In this document: positions 17,809 to 25,283 of the stretch, piece after piece
How positions within the stretch are numbered: the stretch's first letter is position 1
How the letters are laid out: every line of letters begins with the position of its first letter
DNA from: Actinomycetes bacterium
Lineage (GTDB): Bacteria > Actinomycetota > Acidimicrobiia > Acidimicrobiales > Palsa-688
NCBI GenBank assembly: GCA_021809105.1
Contig: JAKBAM010000023.1
Span: 1 to 39,471 of the forward strand
Direction of reading: 5' to 3'
DNA length: 39,471 nt
The notes under the pieces: model-generated
The model's database searches: none
Told to the model about the DNA's origin: nothing
The model's input: the letters and a program-made list of their open reading frames with translations, nothing else
Program-made: the position numbers and the translations under genes

Positions 17809-18540
17809 TCAGCAGCCCCGGCCTCCACCTGGCAGGCCGGGACCTGCTTGCGGGGCGTCGACCACGCCAGCCCCGGCCGGAGGCGACTCGCTGCCCAGAT
17901 GGATGATGTACCACTCGCCCCGCCAGCCGTCGAGGGCCGCTATGCCGAACGAGTAGACGACGCCGTGGATGGTGTAGACCACCCGCGAGTTGAGGCTGTT
18001 CCAGTAGCCGAGCCGGTTGTAGCAGGCGCCGGGCGAGATCCACCGTGCGGGACCGACGTCCACCGAGACCAACTGGGCCATCGCGGCATCGGGACCGAGC
18101 AGATGGCGGGCCGCTTGGATGTCCAACTCGAAATGGGCGAGCAACCGGTCCGTCCAGTCGGCGGCATCATCGCGCAGCGCCTTGAGCTGCACGTATGCCG
18201 TCTCCGGGAAGAACGCCGCCATCGCCAGCGGCACCTGGCCGGTGGTCACAGCCTGCCAGAACATCGCCATCTCTGCGAGGAACTGGCCGTCTTTGACCGG
18301 GACCGCCCCAGTCTGAGGGAGGAGCCCGGGATCCCCACCGGCCGCCGACGTGGCCGGTGGGGCCGGCGCGGCCCCGGTTGTCACCGTCGCCGGCACCGTG
18401 GTGGTGGCCTGCGCCGTGGGGGGCGCTCCCCCGGCGGTCGGACCCGGGAGGGCGGCCGTCGCAGCTCTGCCTGCCCCGCAGGAAGTACAGGCCGCTACGG
18501 CCAGCGCCGCGACGATTGCCGGGCGGAGCGACCACGACAT
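17809..18540 (-). CDS. putative secreted lipoprotein
   Basis: A 243-aa protein with a short basic N-terminus, a hydrophobic segment and a lipobox ending VAAC (Cys18), so probably exported and lipid-anchored. Residues 20-75 are rich in Ala, Thr and Pro, a typical cell-wall linker. The globular part (about 80-230) contains FWQAVTTGQ, AAFFPETAYVQLK and a Trp/Tyr-rich C-terminal half (GACYNRLGYWNS, RGEWYIIHLGS) that I have seen in actinobacterial hypothetical lipoproteins but cannot name. It lies 30 bases upstream of recC, but recC appears to have its own promoter, so functional linkage to recombination is doubtful. ATG 18540 is preceded by TAGGCT with a seven-base gap. Confidence 0.8.
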   Translation of the reverse strand: MSWSLRPAIVAALAVAACTSCGAGRAATAALPGPTAGGAPPTAQATTTVPATVTTGAAPAPPATSAAGGDPGLLPQTGAVPVKDGQFLAEMAMFWQAVTTGQVPLAMAAFFPETAYVQLKALRDDAADWTDRLLAHFELDIQAARHLLGPDAAMAQLVSVDVGPARWISPGACYNRLGYWNSLNSRVVYTIHGVVYSFGIAALDGWRGEWYIIHLGSESPPAGAGVVDAPQAGPGLPGGGRGC

Positions 18541-18547
18541 CCGCTAG

Positions 18548-18553
18548 AGCCTA
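18548..18553 (-). promoter_or_regulatory. -10 box of leaderless lipoprotein promoter
   Basis: TAGGCT on the minus strand ends seven bases before ATG 18540. The arrangement is identical to recC and phoU in this window. Confidence 0.5.
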
Positions 18554-18607
18554 GAGAGTCGGGGCCGGGTGCGGAAGGGGCCCTCCGCGCGGCCAGCCCA
18601 GACCCGG

Positions 18608-18613
18608 TAGGAT
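18608..18613 (+). promoter_or_regulatory. -10 box for the small 18678 gene
   Basis: TAGGAT, 64 bases upstream of ATG 18678, predicts a start of transcription near 18621 and a leader of about 57 bases carrying the GGAAGG ribosome site at 18668-18673. It is divergent from the lipoprotein promoter. Confidence 0.35.
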
Positions 18614-18677
18614 CGGTCGAGTTCACCCTGCTGCGCCGACCCTGATCGAGGGGCCTGGCTGCAGCCCGGAAGGTGCG

Positions 18678-18914
18678 ATGCTTACCCCAACACAACGCGC
18701 TGCGCTGATCGAACTGTCCGGCGAACCGCCGGTGGAGCCGGTCAGCGACTCAGACATCTGGTACGACTTCCTCTCCTCGATGTACAAGAGCGGCCTCACG
18801 CTCAAGGACCTCAAGTTGAGCCAGGCACAGAGGCCGGAGATCATGGCCTGCCTGCGCAGGGCTCCCTCGGTGGCTCCGCGAAGGGCCACCAAGCGAGGCG
18901 AGCGGCCCGCCTGA
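18678..18914 (+). CDS. small hypothetical protein
   Basis: A 78-aa soluble protein, acidic in the first half and basic at the C-terminus (RRATKRG). I do not recognise a domain. ATG 18678 is supported by GGAAGG at 18668-18673 with a four-base gap, and a TAGGAT box lies further upstream. It is convergent with the DyP gene, with a 33-base gap. The predicted helical segment containing DIWYDFLSSMYKSG and LTLKDLKLSQAQRPEI might be a short interaction domain. Coding status rests on the ribosome site, composition and lack of any better gene here. Confidence 0.6.
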   Translation: MLTPTQRAALIELSGEPPVEPVSDSDIWYDFLSSMYKSGLTLKDLKLSQAQRPEIMACLRRAPSVAPRRATKRGERPA

Positions 18915-18947
18915 CGCCCCGGTGTCCCGACAACGCGCCATCCGCGG

Positions 18948-19850
18948 TCAGGCCACCGGCTCCTCCGGGACGAACTTCCGAAGGGCCTCGACGCTAGGCG
19001 CCACGTAATACGAGCCGGTGAGAGCGACGGTGTGCCGGGTGAGGGCGTCGCGGATGCCGTCACCAGCACCGACCATCCGCTCCAGCATCAGCTGCAAGGG
19101 GCGCTGCGTGGCGCAGAACCCGACGAAGAGCGTGCCGTGATCGGTCGGGCCGCCGTAAGCGGTGTTGCGGCGATAGATGGCCAGCTCTTCGCCGTCCTCT
19201 TCGATCACATTGCGGCTCACGTGCGAGTCCATCGGCATGACGTCGTCGGCGAGCTGCACGCTGTCGGGCTTTGTCCGGCCGATGACCCGCTGCTGCTCCT
19301 CGTCGGTGAGCGCAGCGAAGCTGTCCAAGTGGCGCCATTTCTGAATCAGGACGACGCTGGAGCCCGACGCCGGACCCTCAGCGAGAACCGCTACCTCCGG
19401 CGCCTCGAGAGGGGAGGGGTTCTCGGTGCCGTCGATGAAGCCGGTCAGGTCCCGGTCATGTCGGTAGACCCACCCGGTGACCTCGGTGGCGACGGTAGCC
19501 AACCCGTCGAGCTGGCGCAGAATGCGAAGGGTGCTGTCGAACACGGCATCGCGGGATCCGCCCGCGACCCACAACCAGGCGTCGTGTTGGGTGGCGGGCA
19601 TTGTCACCTCGGGCCCGGCGACCTCCTCGAACGAGCGGACGTCGGGGGACGCAGGGGCAGGGGCGACTGCTGACCACAGCTCGGGACGGAAGGCGATGGT
19701 TACCCCCGCACCGATCACCGTGGTGTCAGGGCCGCTCAGCGCCGCCAGCACGGCCACGAGGTCGACCGCCGCGCGGCCCGGCACCAAGTCCAGCTCGACA
19801 TAGCAGTGTTCCACGGTCCCGAGCGCGAAGATTCCCGACTGTGCAGTCAC
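18948..19850 (-). CDS. DyP-type heme peroxidase
   Basis: A 300-aa dye-decolorizing peroxidase without a Tat or Sec signal, so probably cytosolic or encapsulin-type. The hallmark GFIDGTENP (137-145) carries the catalytic Asp140. The proximal heme-ligand histidine is His210 (MDSHVSRN), and the distal arginine is at 227-228 (IYRRNTAYG). It uses H2O2 with a broad substrate range; some relatives have been proposed to remove iron from heme. GTG 19850 is preceded by TAGAAC six bases upstream, a weak -10. It is divergent from the MhuD-like heme oxygenase gene across about 100 bases, which favours a heme-related role. No encapsulin gene is in the window. Confidence 0.93.
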   Translation of the reverse strand: MTAQSGIFALGTVEHCYVELDLVPGRAAVDLVAVLAALSGPDTTVIGAGVTIAFRPELWSAVAPAPASPDVRSFEEVAGPEVTMPATQHDAWLWVAGGSRDAVFDSTLRILRQLDGLATVATEVTGWVYRHDRDLTGFIDGTENPSPLEAPEVAVLAEGPASGSSVVLIQKWRHLDSFAALTDEEQQRVIGRTKPDSVQLADDVMPMDSHVSRNVIEEDGEELAIYRRNTAYGGPTDHGTLFVGFCATQRPLQLMLERMVGAGDGIRDALTRHTVALTGSYYVAPSVEALRKFVPEEPVA

Positions 19851-19951
19851 GGCGGCGTTCTACCCGGCGCCCCCCTCGAAGCCACCGCCGCGGCTGCGCT
19901 CACAGATAGCCACGGCGTGATTGCGGGGTCTCCATCTGCTCAGATCGCGCC

Positions 19952-20278
19952 ATGACCGTGATCAAGATCAACGCTATAACCGTGCCTGCCGAGTCGGGGG
20001 ACGAGCTGGCCCAACGCTTTGCCGCGCGCGCCGGGGCGGTTGACGGGCAGGACGGCTTCGAGGGCTTCGAGCTGCTCCGGCCGACCGACGAGCGCAACCA
20101 ATGGCTGGTCGTGACCCGCTGGCGCGACGAGGCGTCGTTCCAGGGGTGGGTTTCGTCGGCGGCCTTCTCCCACGGCCATGCCGGCGCGGATCGCCCTGCG
20201 GCTCACGGAGGCCCGGTGGCGGTGACATCGGAGCTGTGGTCCTACGAGGTGGCCGGGGGGTCTCCGGGAGCCGGCTGA
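19952..20278 (+). CDS. mhuD: MhuD-like heme-degrading monooxygenase (ABM fold)
   Basis: A 108-aa protein of the antibiotic-biosynthesis-monooxygenase/IsdG fold. As I remember mycobacterial MhuD (Rv3592), catalytic residues are Asn7, Trp66 and His75. Here Asn7 (KINAI) and Trp66 (FQGW) are at identical positions, and His74/His76 bracket the heme-ligand position. The N-terminal KINAI-VPA and the FELLRP segment also match that family. Such enzymes dimerise and open the heme ring to release iron. ATG 19952 has no strong ribosome site. The DyP gene is divergent just upstream. A non-heme ABM protein is the alternative, but the catalytic triad argues against it. Confidence 0.85.
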   Translation: MTVIKINAITVPAESGDELAQRFAARAGAVDGQDGFEGFELLRPTDERNQWLVVTRWRDEASFQGWVSSAAFSHGHAGADRPAAHGGPVAVTSELWSYEVAGGSPGAG

Positions 20279-20304
20279 GCAGCAGGCACCGGAAGCCGCC
20301 CGGT

Positions 20305-20333
20305 GTAGTAACTTGCATCTCGCAAGCTACTGC
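20305..20333. promoter_or_regulatory. 29-bp palindromic operator candidate
   Basis: Two 12-base arms (20305-20316 and 20322-20333) match in 10 of 12 positions around the 5-base centre ATCTC; the core is CTTGC-N5-GCAAG. It lies 14 bases before the htrA-like ATG and only 26 bases after the mhuD-like gene. The shape suggests a dimeric winged-helix repressor (MarR/HxlR-like), but I cannot name the factor. Confidence 0.55.
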
Positions 20334-20347
20334 GATTTGGAGGACAA

Positions 20348-21253
20348 ATGTCAGTCCTGGACGCCCTGCAGTCCACCATCCAGACCGTCGCCGAGCGCGC
20401 CGGCGCATCAGTCGTCCGCATAGGCCGTGGTCCCGGCCGAGGTGCCGGGATCATCCTCGCCCCGGGGGTGGTAGCCACCAACGCCCACAACCTGCGCGGC
20501 GGCCAGACCACGGTGACCTTCGCCGACGGTAGGAGGGTGGCAGGCGAGGTCGCCGGAGTTGACGCCGACGGTGACCTCGCCGCCATCACCGTCGACACGG
20601 CTGGCAGCCCACCGCTCGAATGGGCCGGCGAGCCGCCCGCCCTGGGTCAGCCCGTGTTTGCGCTGGCGCTCCCGCGTGGGGGCGGCATCCGCATCACCCA
20701 GGGCGCCGTCTCGGCGACGGGCCGTTCGTTCCGGGGACCGGGCGGCCGCTTGATCGAGGAGGCTGTCGAGCACACTGCACCTCTCGCTTCTGGATCGTCG
20801 GGCGGACCGGTGGTCGACGCAGAGGGTCGCCTGGTGGCGATCTCTACGCACCGCCTCGGCGACGGCTTCTACCTCGCAGTGCCTGTATCGGCTGAGCTGC
20901 GCTCCCGGGCCCACGACCTGTCGCGAGGAGAAGGGCCGACCCGCCGGCGCCTCGGGGTGGCGCTGGCCCCGTCGCAGGCGGCTCGGCGCATCCGCGCGGC
21001 AGCGGGATTGCCGGAGCGCGACGGCCTCTTGGTGCGCGGCGTCGAGGAAGGCGGCCCAGCCGAAAGGGCTGGGATCCGCACGGGTGACCTCCTGGTTGCG
21101 GCCGCTGGCCGACCGCTGCTGTCGCTGGATGACCTGACCGCAGCCCTCGACGGTGCGGACCACGGCAGCTTGGAGCTGGCGGTTGTCCGAGGAACCGACG
21201 AGCTTGGTTTCGTCGTCGACTTCGGCCCAAGCTCGGCCCCGGCCGGGAGCTAG
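20348..21253 (+). CDS. cytosolic HtrA/DegP-like serine protease with PDZ domain
   Basis: A 301-aa trypsin-fold protease. The triad is His47 (TNAHN), Asp76 (DADGDLAAI) and Ser151 (GSSGGP, 149-154), all intact. A PDZ domain occupies about 205-290 (RDGLLVRGVEEGGPAERAG as its start). Unlike most HtrA proteins there is no signal peptide or membrane anchor, so it should act in the cytosol. ATG 20348 is fixed by GGAGG at 20339-20343. The gene starts 14 bases after a long palindrome, suggesting tight repression. The gene upstream in the same direction is the MhuD-like oxygenase, 69 bases away. Its C-terminus is convergent with the SDR gene. Confidence 0.88.
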   Translation: MSVLDALQSTIQTVAERAGASVVRIGRGPGRGAGIILAPGVVATNAHNLRGGQTTVTFADGRRVAGEVAGVDADGDLAAITVDTAGSPPLEWAGEPPALGQPVFALALPRGGGIRITQGAVSATGRSFRGPGGRLIEEAVEHTAPLASGSSGGPVVDAEGRLVAISTHRLGDGFYLAVPVSAELRSRAHDLSRGEGPTRRRLGVALAPSQAARRIRAAAGLPERDGLLVRGVEEGGPAERAGIRTGDLLVAAAGRPLLSLDDLTAALDGADHGSLELAVVRGTDELGFVVDFGPSSAPAGS

Positions 21254-21278
21254 GCCAGAGCTGGGCCGGGAGCTGTGG

Positions 21279-22133
21279 CTAGACCGGGGAGTCGGGAGCC
21301 GCGGCCTTGCCCATCCGCCGTCCGGCCATTCGGCCACCCGCTCCTACAGCCCGCGCGTACAGGCCAGGGAAGTGGCGCTTCACCCGCCAGAGAACCTTGG
21401 CGTCTGCCTGCGGCAGGACGTACAGGCGTCCGCGTTCGTGGCCGTCGAGCGTGAGGCGAGCAACGCCCTCGGCCGATACTTTGCCCCGAGCCATCAACTG
21501 GTTGGTCATCTCGCGTCCGCTCACGGTAAGCCGGCCGTCAGCTGCGATCTTGGTGGCCACGAAGGTGGGGCACGCGACGGTGACTCCGATGCCTGTACGC
21601 CACAATTCGCCAGCCAGGGTCTCCGACACTGCGAGGACCCCCGCCTTGGTGACGTTGTACGCGCCCATCTGTGGAGCTGCTGCAAAGGCCGCCGCAGAGG
21701 CCACGTTGATCACCCCGCCGCGCCCAGCCGCCCGAAATCGGGGCACGAAGACGTGGCAACCGTGGACGACACCCCACAGGTTGGTGCCGACGGTCCAACG
21801 CCAATCTTCGATCGGCGTCTCCCCGATCACCGACCCTCCGGAAGCAACGCCGGCATTGTTGACGACCAAGTCCGCCGGGGTGCCGAACCAGTCCTCGGCC
21901 GCTAGCGCCAGCGATATGACCTCCTCCAGTTGAGACACATCGCAGATCAGCGCAAGCGCCGAACCGCCCGAGGCGCGGATATGCGACGCCGTCTCCTCGG
22001 CACGCGCCAGGGAGATATCGCTGCACACGACCCGTCCGCCGCGCGCAGCCAGCTCGACGGCGAAAGCCCGGCCTATGCCGCTACCCGCTCCGGTTACAAC
22101 AGCCGAGGTGCCGTAGGTGCGTCGCTTGGCCAT
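21279..22133 (-). CDS. short-chain dehydrogenase/reductase (SDR)
   Basis: A 284-aa classical SDR with a Rossmann fold: the cofactor motif TGAGSGIG, an acidic Asp after beta-2 (CSDIS) suggesting NAD preference, CDVSQ, NNAG, the catalytic Ser (NVASAAAF) and YxxxK (YNVTK). The basic C-terminal extension (RVKRHFPGLYARAV) could associate with membranes. ATG 22133 is fixed by AGGAGGT eight bases upstream; the longer frame is not needed. The substrate is unknown. It follows the small membrane-protein gene in the same direction with a gap of 98 bases. Confidence 0.92.
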   Translation of the reverse strand: MAKRRTYGTSAVVTGAGSGIGRAFAVELAARGGRVVCSDISLARAEETASHIRASGGSALALICDVSQLEEVISLALAAEDWFGTPADLVVNNAGVASGGSVIGETPIEDWRWTVGTNLWGVVHGCHVFVPRFRAAGRGGVINVASAAAFAAAPQMGAYNVTKAGVLAVSETLAGELWRTGIGVTVACPTFVATKIAADGRLTVSGREMTNQLMARGKVSAEGVARLTLDGHERGRLYVLPQADAKVLWRVKRHFPGLYARAVGAGGRMAGRRMGKAAAPDSPV

Positions 22134-22231
22134 GGGGACGACCTCCTGGTCCGGTGCCCCAGCCACTCTGAGACGGCCGGCTCAGCCTAACCCGACGGCA
22201 GGGCAGGTCAGGGCCGGTCGACGAGCTCTTG

Positions 22232-22810
22232 TCAGGCAGGTTCGGGGCGGCCGGGGTGGGCAATTCCGACTGCGACCGCCGACACCGCGAGACCTGACGC
22301 AGCCGTCAGGATGCCGGGACCCCAGTGGCACACGGCCTCTAGAGCCATCTGGTGGAGCGGAGACATCGATGCCCAGCCCGGCACTCCGAGGAACATGAGC
22401 CCAGATTGGCCAGCGCCGGGGACGACGAGGTCGTAGAGCCAAGGTCCGGCGCCCATCCACGCCCCCAGAGCGACCGTGGCGTAGGCCAGCAGGCGCAGGC
22501 CCGGCGCCATCGCCAGGCGGCCGCCGGCGCCGCGGCGCGCCACTCTCACCACCGATAGGCCGAGCACAACACCCAACAACCCTGGCACCAAGTGCAACAC
22601 GATCCGGTCGGTGCTCCACTGCCACGCCGCCCCGTCCAGCGGCACTCCTACCGCAGGCCCAACGAAAGGCATGGCGGCCATGAAGGCGCCGAGTCCGATC
22701 ACTACCTTGCCGACCGATGCCGGCTCGATGCCGAGCAGCGGATGGGCTCCCGCGGCAATCGGCGCCGGAGGCTGGCCGAGCCGGTCTGTGGGCGAGTGGT
22801 TTGCAGTCAT
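22232..22810 (-). CDS. hypothetical four-helix membrane protein
   Basis: A 192-aa protein with about four transmembrane segments (near residues 34-52, 70-90, 106-124 and 160-185). It carries WQWSTDRIVLHLVPG and a GxGPWLYDLVVPG segment; the tryptophan-rich turns recall SPW-repeat membrane proteins, but I cannot confirm that. ATG 22810 has GGAGGA about ten bases upstream on the minus strand. The frame extends to 23008 but that part is arginine-rich and crosses the nickel-transporter promoter. Function unknown. Confidence 0.68.
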   Translation of the reverse strand: MTANHSPTDRLGQPPAPIAAGAHPLLGIEPASVGKVVIGLGAFMAAMPFVGPAVGVPLDGAAWQWSTDRIVLHLVPGLLGVVLGLSVVRVARRGAGGRLAMAPGLRLLAYATVALGAWMGAGPWLYDLVVPGAGQSGLMFLGVPGWASMSPLHQMALEAVCHWGPGILTAASGLAVSAVAVGIAHPGRPEPA

Positions 22811-22991
22811 CGGAGAGGGGTCCTCCAGGAGGCCGGGGGCTAGAGGTCTACGGCGAACATGTACGCGACGACACGGTCGATCTTTCCCTAGGGACAGGAT
22901 TCGCCGAGCACGGCGCGATCTCCCCCCCGATCTGGCGCTCGCACGGGGGCGGATGTGGTGATCACCGCTCGTGGCGGGCCGCCAGTTCTTG

Positions 22992-23008
22992 TTGCGAGCT
23001 GTACGCAA
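22992..23008. promoter_or_regulatory. Nur-like operator (TTGC-N9-GCAA)
   Basis: TTGCGA-N5-ACGCAA is an inverted repeat with the arm and spacing pattern I recall for the Streptomyces Nur box (TTGCAA-N5-TTGCAA). It ends one base before the TAGGTT -10 box of the NiCoT operon, so a bound repressor would block RNA polymerase. The operon encodes a Fur-family protein, which is the likely ligand. Confidence 0.6.
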
Positions 23009-23009
23009 C

Positions 23010-23015
23010 TAGGTT
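23010..23015 (+). promoter_or_regulatory. -10 box of the NiCoT-fur operon
   Basis: TAGGTT directly follows the Nur-like palindrome. Transcription would begin near 23022, giving a leader with AGGAGG at 23029-23034. Confidence 0.5.
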
Positions 23016-23051
23016 GGTGGTCCGAGCTAGGAGGACACCGTCGAGTCGAGT

Positions 23052-24179
23052 GTGACCGCATCGCTACCGCCGCGATCGCGAATGGAGGCCATCCGCCGGG
23101 GACTGAGCCGGAAGGAATGGCAGAAGGTCGCGGGGATGGCGGGAGTCGTCTTCTTGCTTCACGCCGCCGGCATCGTGCTGCTGGTCGCGGCCACGGAAGG
23201 TCACTATCCCCTGAGCAAGACCGAGACCTTCGGCATCGGCACAGGCGTTCTCGCCTACACCCTCGGCATGCGCCACGCCTTCGACGCCGATCACATCTCG
23301 GCCATCGACAACACCACCCGCAAGCTGATGGCGGAGGGCAAGCGTCCCCTGTCCACCGGCCTCTGGTTCTCCCTCGGCCACTCGTCGGTGGTGTTGCTGC
23401 TGTCGTTGCTGCTCAACTTCGGAATCCGGGCCCTCAACGGCCAGGTCAAAGACACCAATTCTCAGCTGCACCACTACACGGGTCTTATCGGCGCCTCGGT
23501 ATCCGGCGTGTTCTTGTACGTGATCGCCCTTCTCAATGTCGTCATCTTGGTGTCGATCGTCCGGATGTTCCTCGAGATGCGCCGGGGCAGGTTCGACCAC
23601 GACGAGCTCGAGCGCCAGCTCAACGCCCGAGGAATGATGAACCGGTTCTTCGGGCCGCTGGCGAGGCGGATCGACCAGCCATGGAAGCTCTACCCGATCG
23701 GCTTTCTCTTCGGGTTGGGGTTCGACACCGCTACGGAGGTGGCTTTCCTCATCCTCTCGGGAACAGCTGTGGCGTCGGGGCTACCTTTTTGGGCGGTGCT
23801 CAGTTTGCCGCTCCTCTTCGCGGCCGGGATGAGCCTGCTCGACACCGTCGACGGCTCGTTTATGAACTTCGCCTACGAATGGGCCTTCTCCCGTCCTGTG
23901 CGCAAGGTCTACTACAACATCATCATCACCGGACTGTCCGTCTCGGTGGCATTGGCCATCGGCACCATCGAGCTGCTTTCGGTGCTGAGCGCCCAGCTAC
24001 GCCTCTCCGGCGGCTTGTGGAACGTGGTCAACGGCTTCAACATCAACGTGGCGGGTTACATCATCGTCGCCCTGTTCGTCGTCACCTGGGTCGTGGCACT
24101 AACCGTATGGAAATACGGCCGGCTGGAAGATCGCTGGAACTCCGCAGCTGCGCTCGGCGCGATCAACGAGGACGGGTAG
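23052..24179 (+). CDS. NiCoT-family nickel/cobalt permease
   Basis: A 375-aa membrane transporter of the HoxN/NixA/NicT type with about eight helices. The signature HX4DH (H75-AFDA-D80-H81) in helix II, followed by SAIDNTTRK, is intact. LGFDTATEVAF, and GMSLLDTVDGSFMNFAY are the other family signatures. It imports Ni2+ and/or Co2+ at high affinity. GTG 23052 gives the usual length but lies 17 bases after AGGAGG, so the exact start is uncertain. The Fur-family gene begins seven bases after its stop. A Nur-like operator overlaps the promoter, so repression by metal through the neighbouring regulator is likely. Confidence 0.95.
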   Translation: MTASLPPRSRMEAIRRGLSRKEWQKVAGMAGVVFLLHAAGIVLLVAATEGHYPLSKTETFGIGTGVLAYTLGMRHAFDADHISAIDNTTRKLMAEGKRPLSTGLWFSLGHSSVVLLLSLLLNFGIRALNGQVKDTNSQLHHYTGLIGASVSGVFLYVIALLNVVILVSIVRMFLEMRRGRFDHDELERQLNARGMMNRFFGPLARRIDQPWKLYPIGFLFGLGFDTATEVAFLILSGTAVASGLPFWAVLSLPLLFAAGMSLLDTVDGSFMNFAYEWAFSRPVRKVYYNIIITGLSVSVALAIGTIELLSVLSAQLRLSGGLWNVVNGFNINVAGYIIVALFVVTWVVALTVWKYGRLEDRWNSAAALGAINEDG

Positions 24180-24186
24180 CACCGCT

Positions 24187-24672
24187 ATGGCTGCCTCGTC
24201 ACACGTCGACCGACGCGGCCCGAGCGACGTGGAGCAGCGAGTCACGGAGGTGATGGACCTGCTCCGGGCGCGGGGCGGCCGGGCCAGCGGGGCCCGCCGT
24301 GTCATCCTAGAGGCGCTGGTCAGCGGGCCCGCGCACCGTACAGCCGAAGAGCTGGCCGAGCAGATCCACGCCGACCACCCGTCGGTCCACCAGGCAACGG
24401 TGTACCGCAACCTCGAGCGATTCGAGGAGCTCGGCGTGGTGTACCACAGCCACCTCGGGCACGGCCCGGCGCAATGGCACCTCGACCAGAACCCGCACGT
24501 GCATCTCACCTGCGAAAGCTGCGGAGCCGTTACCCAAGCCGAGCAGGCCGCCTTCGGCGCCGTGCGGACCGATCTTCGCGACCGCTACGGGTTCGAAGTC
24601 GACATGCGCCACTTTGCCCTTACCGGGACCTGTGCCCCATGCCGCCAGCTCGAGGCGAACCGCCGCCCCTAG
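24187..24672 (+). CDS. Fur-family metalloregulator, probable Nur
   Basis: A 161-aa repressor. The winged helix spans about 15-90, with recognition helix HQATVYRNLERFEELG (68-83). The dimerisation/metal domain has WHLDQNPHVHLTCESCG with Cys109 and Cys112 and a second pair Cys149/Cys152, the structural zinc site. Paralogs sense Fe, Zn, Mn or Ni; the operon partner (a NiCoT permease, seven bases upstream) and the TTGC-N9-GCAA box make nickel sensing most likely, with Zur or Fur as alternatives. Its last 53 bases overlap the 3' end of the convergent TetR gene. Confidence 0.9.
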   Translation: MAASSHVDRRGPSDVEQRVTEVMDLLRARGGRASGARRVILEALVSGPAHRTAEELAEQIHADHPSVHQATVYRNLERFEELGVVYHSHLGHGPAQWHLDQNPHVHLTCESCGAVTQAEQAAFGAVRTDLRDRYGFEVDMRHFALTGTCAPCRQLEANRRP

Positions 24673-25282
24673 GGGCATCCCCGGATGCCACCGGCACCGC
24701 TGCGCCGGCGGGCTTGAAGAACTGGGCGGCGATTCGCTCGATGAACGTCTCGTCGAGCGGTTGGCCGGTCTGCTGATGGCGGTGGCGGATCAGCGCAGGG
24801 GCCACGTCGGAGAGCAGGTCGACGTCGGTGTCCGGCGGCAGCTGGCCACACCTCACACCTCGCTCCACGATGAGACGCAACCCCGCAGTGAAGCTGGCCA
24901 CCAGGGTGTGGCGACAGCGCGCCGCCAGCTCCGGGTCGCCGAAGACGGCTGCGCCGAGGGACTCGTAGGTCTTGGCGTCGGCCCGCTTGTCGCTCAGGAA
25001 GCCTGTCAGCAGCTCGACCAGGTCCCGGCGCACATCGCCCGTGTCTGGCATCACCAGGCGATCCACGGCGCGGTGCCCGATCGCATCCACTACCAGCTCC
25101 AGCTTGTTGGGCCAACGCCTGTAGAGCGCCGCCTTGCTCACGCCGGCGCGGGTAGCGATCCGGTCCATGCTCAAAGCGTGGTACCCGCCCTCGACGATCA
25201 GCGCGATCGCTGCGGTCATGGCCGCCCCGTCGAGATGCGGGTCCCGCGGGCGCCCGATGGCCGGTGGATGTCGGACCTGCAC
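24620..25282 (-). CDS. TetR/AcrR-family repressor
   Basis: A 220-aa regulator. The helix-turn-helix lies at about 36-56 (SMDRIATRAGVSKAALYRRW), followed by a ligand-binding domain with the C-terminal TetR_C-type sequence. The last 17 or so residues (glycine/arginine-rich) come from DNA shared with the fur-like gene on the other strand. GTG 25282 is one base after the exporter stop codon, so it is translationally coupled to the MmpL-type gene upstream and probably represses that operon in response to a lipophilic ligand. Confidence 0.92.
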   Translation of the reverse strand: MQVRHPPAIGRPRDPHLDGAAMTAAIALIVEGGYHALSMDRIATRAGVSKAALYRRWPNKLELVVDAIGHRAVDRLVMPDTGDVRRDLVELLTGFLSDKRADAKTYESLGAAVFGDPELAARCRHTLVASFTAGLRLIVERGVRCGQLPPDTDVDLLSDVAPALIRHRHQQTGQPLDETFIERIAAQFFKPAGAAVPVASGDAPRGGGSPRAGGMGHRSR

Positions 25283-25283
25283 G

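Noticed and set aside
20312..20326. Second Nur box upstream of the HtrA-like gene
   Set aside because: The TTGC and GCAA half-sites are five bases apart rather than nine, so it does not fit the Nur pattern; kept as a separate unnamed palindrome.
21241..21274. 11-base direct repeat GGCCGGGAGCT around the htrA stop
   Set aside because: Short, in GC-rich sequence and without context; likely chance or slippage.
22811..23051. Riboswitch (cobalamin or nickel) before the NiCoT gene
   Set aside because: The leader after the predicted transcription start is only about 30 bases, too short for a riboswitch; an operator explains the site better.
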